Positions 7,270 through 7,350 of a stretch of DNA of 7,350 nucleotides are shown here, piece after piece; the first letter of the stretch is position 1; each line of letters begins with the position of its first letter. Location: assembly GCA_023277325.1 (NCBI GenBank), contig JALRIQ010000217.1, forward strand, positions 1 to 7,350, read 5' to 3'. The stretch comes from Bacteroidia bacterium (GTDB taxonomy: Bacteria; Bacteroidota; Bacteroidia; UBA8524). The notes under the pieces were generated by a model. That model was not told the origin of the DNA. It worked only from the letters and a program-made list of their open reading frames with translations, and made no database searches. The position numbers and the translations under genes were made by a program.

Positions 7270-7350
7270 TTAACGACGCAAATCGGCCTTCGATTTCGGA
7301 CGATCAGCGACGCGCCAGTTAAAGCCTTTTAGTTCTTGCTTTTCTCCGTC
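7270..7350 (-). CDS. C-terminal end of an unidentified gene
   Basis: The last 26 codons of a minus-strand frame enter from the right edge and stop at TAA (7270-7272). The other two minus-strand frames contain early stops in the same stretch. The residues are strongly charged and look like a real tail: KGFNWRVADRP followed by KSKADLRR. I do not recognise the family from so short a piece. Its codon choice and GC content match its neighbours. The 5' part lies outside the window. Confidence 0.6.
   Translation of the reverse strand, partial: DGEKQELKGFNWRVADRPKSKADLRR

Overview
The window looks like ordinary chromosomal DNA of a Bacteroidota bacterium, most likely Flavobacteriia or Cytophagia. 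Three things point there: the protein sequences (an alternative GlmU-type protein, a zinc-free type B L31, Bacteroidota-style TpiA and PrmA), a TAnnTTTG-type -7 promoter box with A-rich leaders instead of strong Shine-Dalgarno sites, and a very large signal-peptide-bearing beta-rich protein. The assignment is by recognition only; no search was possible. Every gene I can support is on the minus strand, so the window reads right to left.

Layout from right to left. (1) 7350-7270 holds the last 26 codons of an unidentified gene. (2) A 126-bp intergenic region (7269-7144) follows, with a clean promoter close to the next gene. (3) rpmE2 (7143-6898) encodes type B ribosomal protein L31 and is closed by a strong intrinsic terminator at 6878-6850, making it a self-contained unit. 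(4) A gene cluster then starts: an alternative GlmU-like sugar-nucleotide enzyme (6787-5597), a 60-bp gap, tpiA (5536-4775), prmA (4775-3942) joined to tpiA by a TAATG stop/start overlap, and, one base after prmA, an exported protein of at least 1313 residues (3940 to beyond position 1). That last gene fills more than half the window and its 3' end is outside it.

The cluster mixes housekeeping functions: UDP-GlcNAc supply for the cell envelope, a glycolytic isomerase, and methylation of ribosomal protein L11. It ends in an envelope protein of unknown function. No terminator is visible between the four genes and the last three are nearly or actually touching, so co-transcription and translational coupling are likely.

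I see no mobile element, CRISPR array, tRNA or rRNA gene, phage gene or defence system. The part least explained by known biology is the giant exported protein. It appears to belong to a large, uncharacterised Bacteroidota protein type rather than being unique to this genome, but its function is not evident from the sequence.
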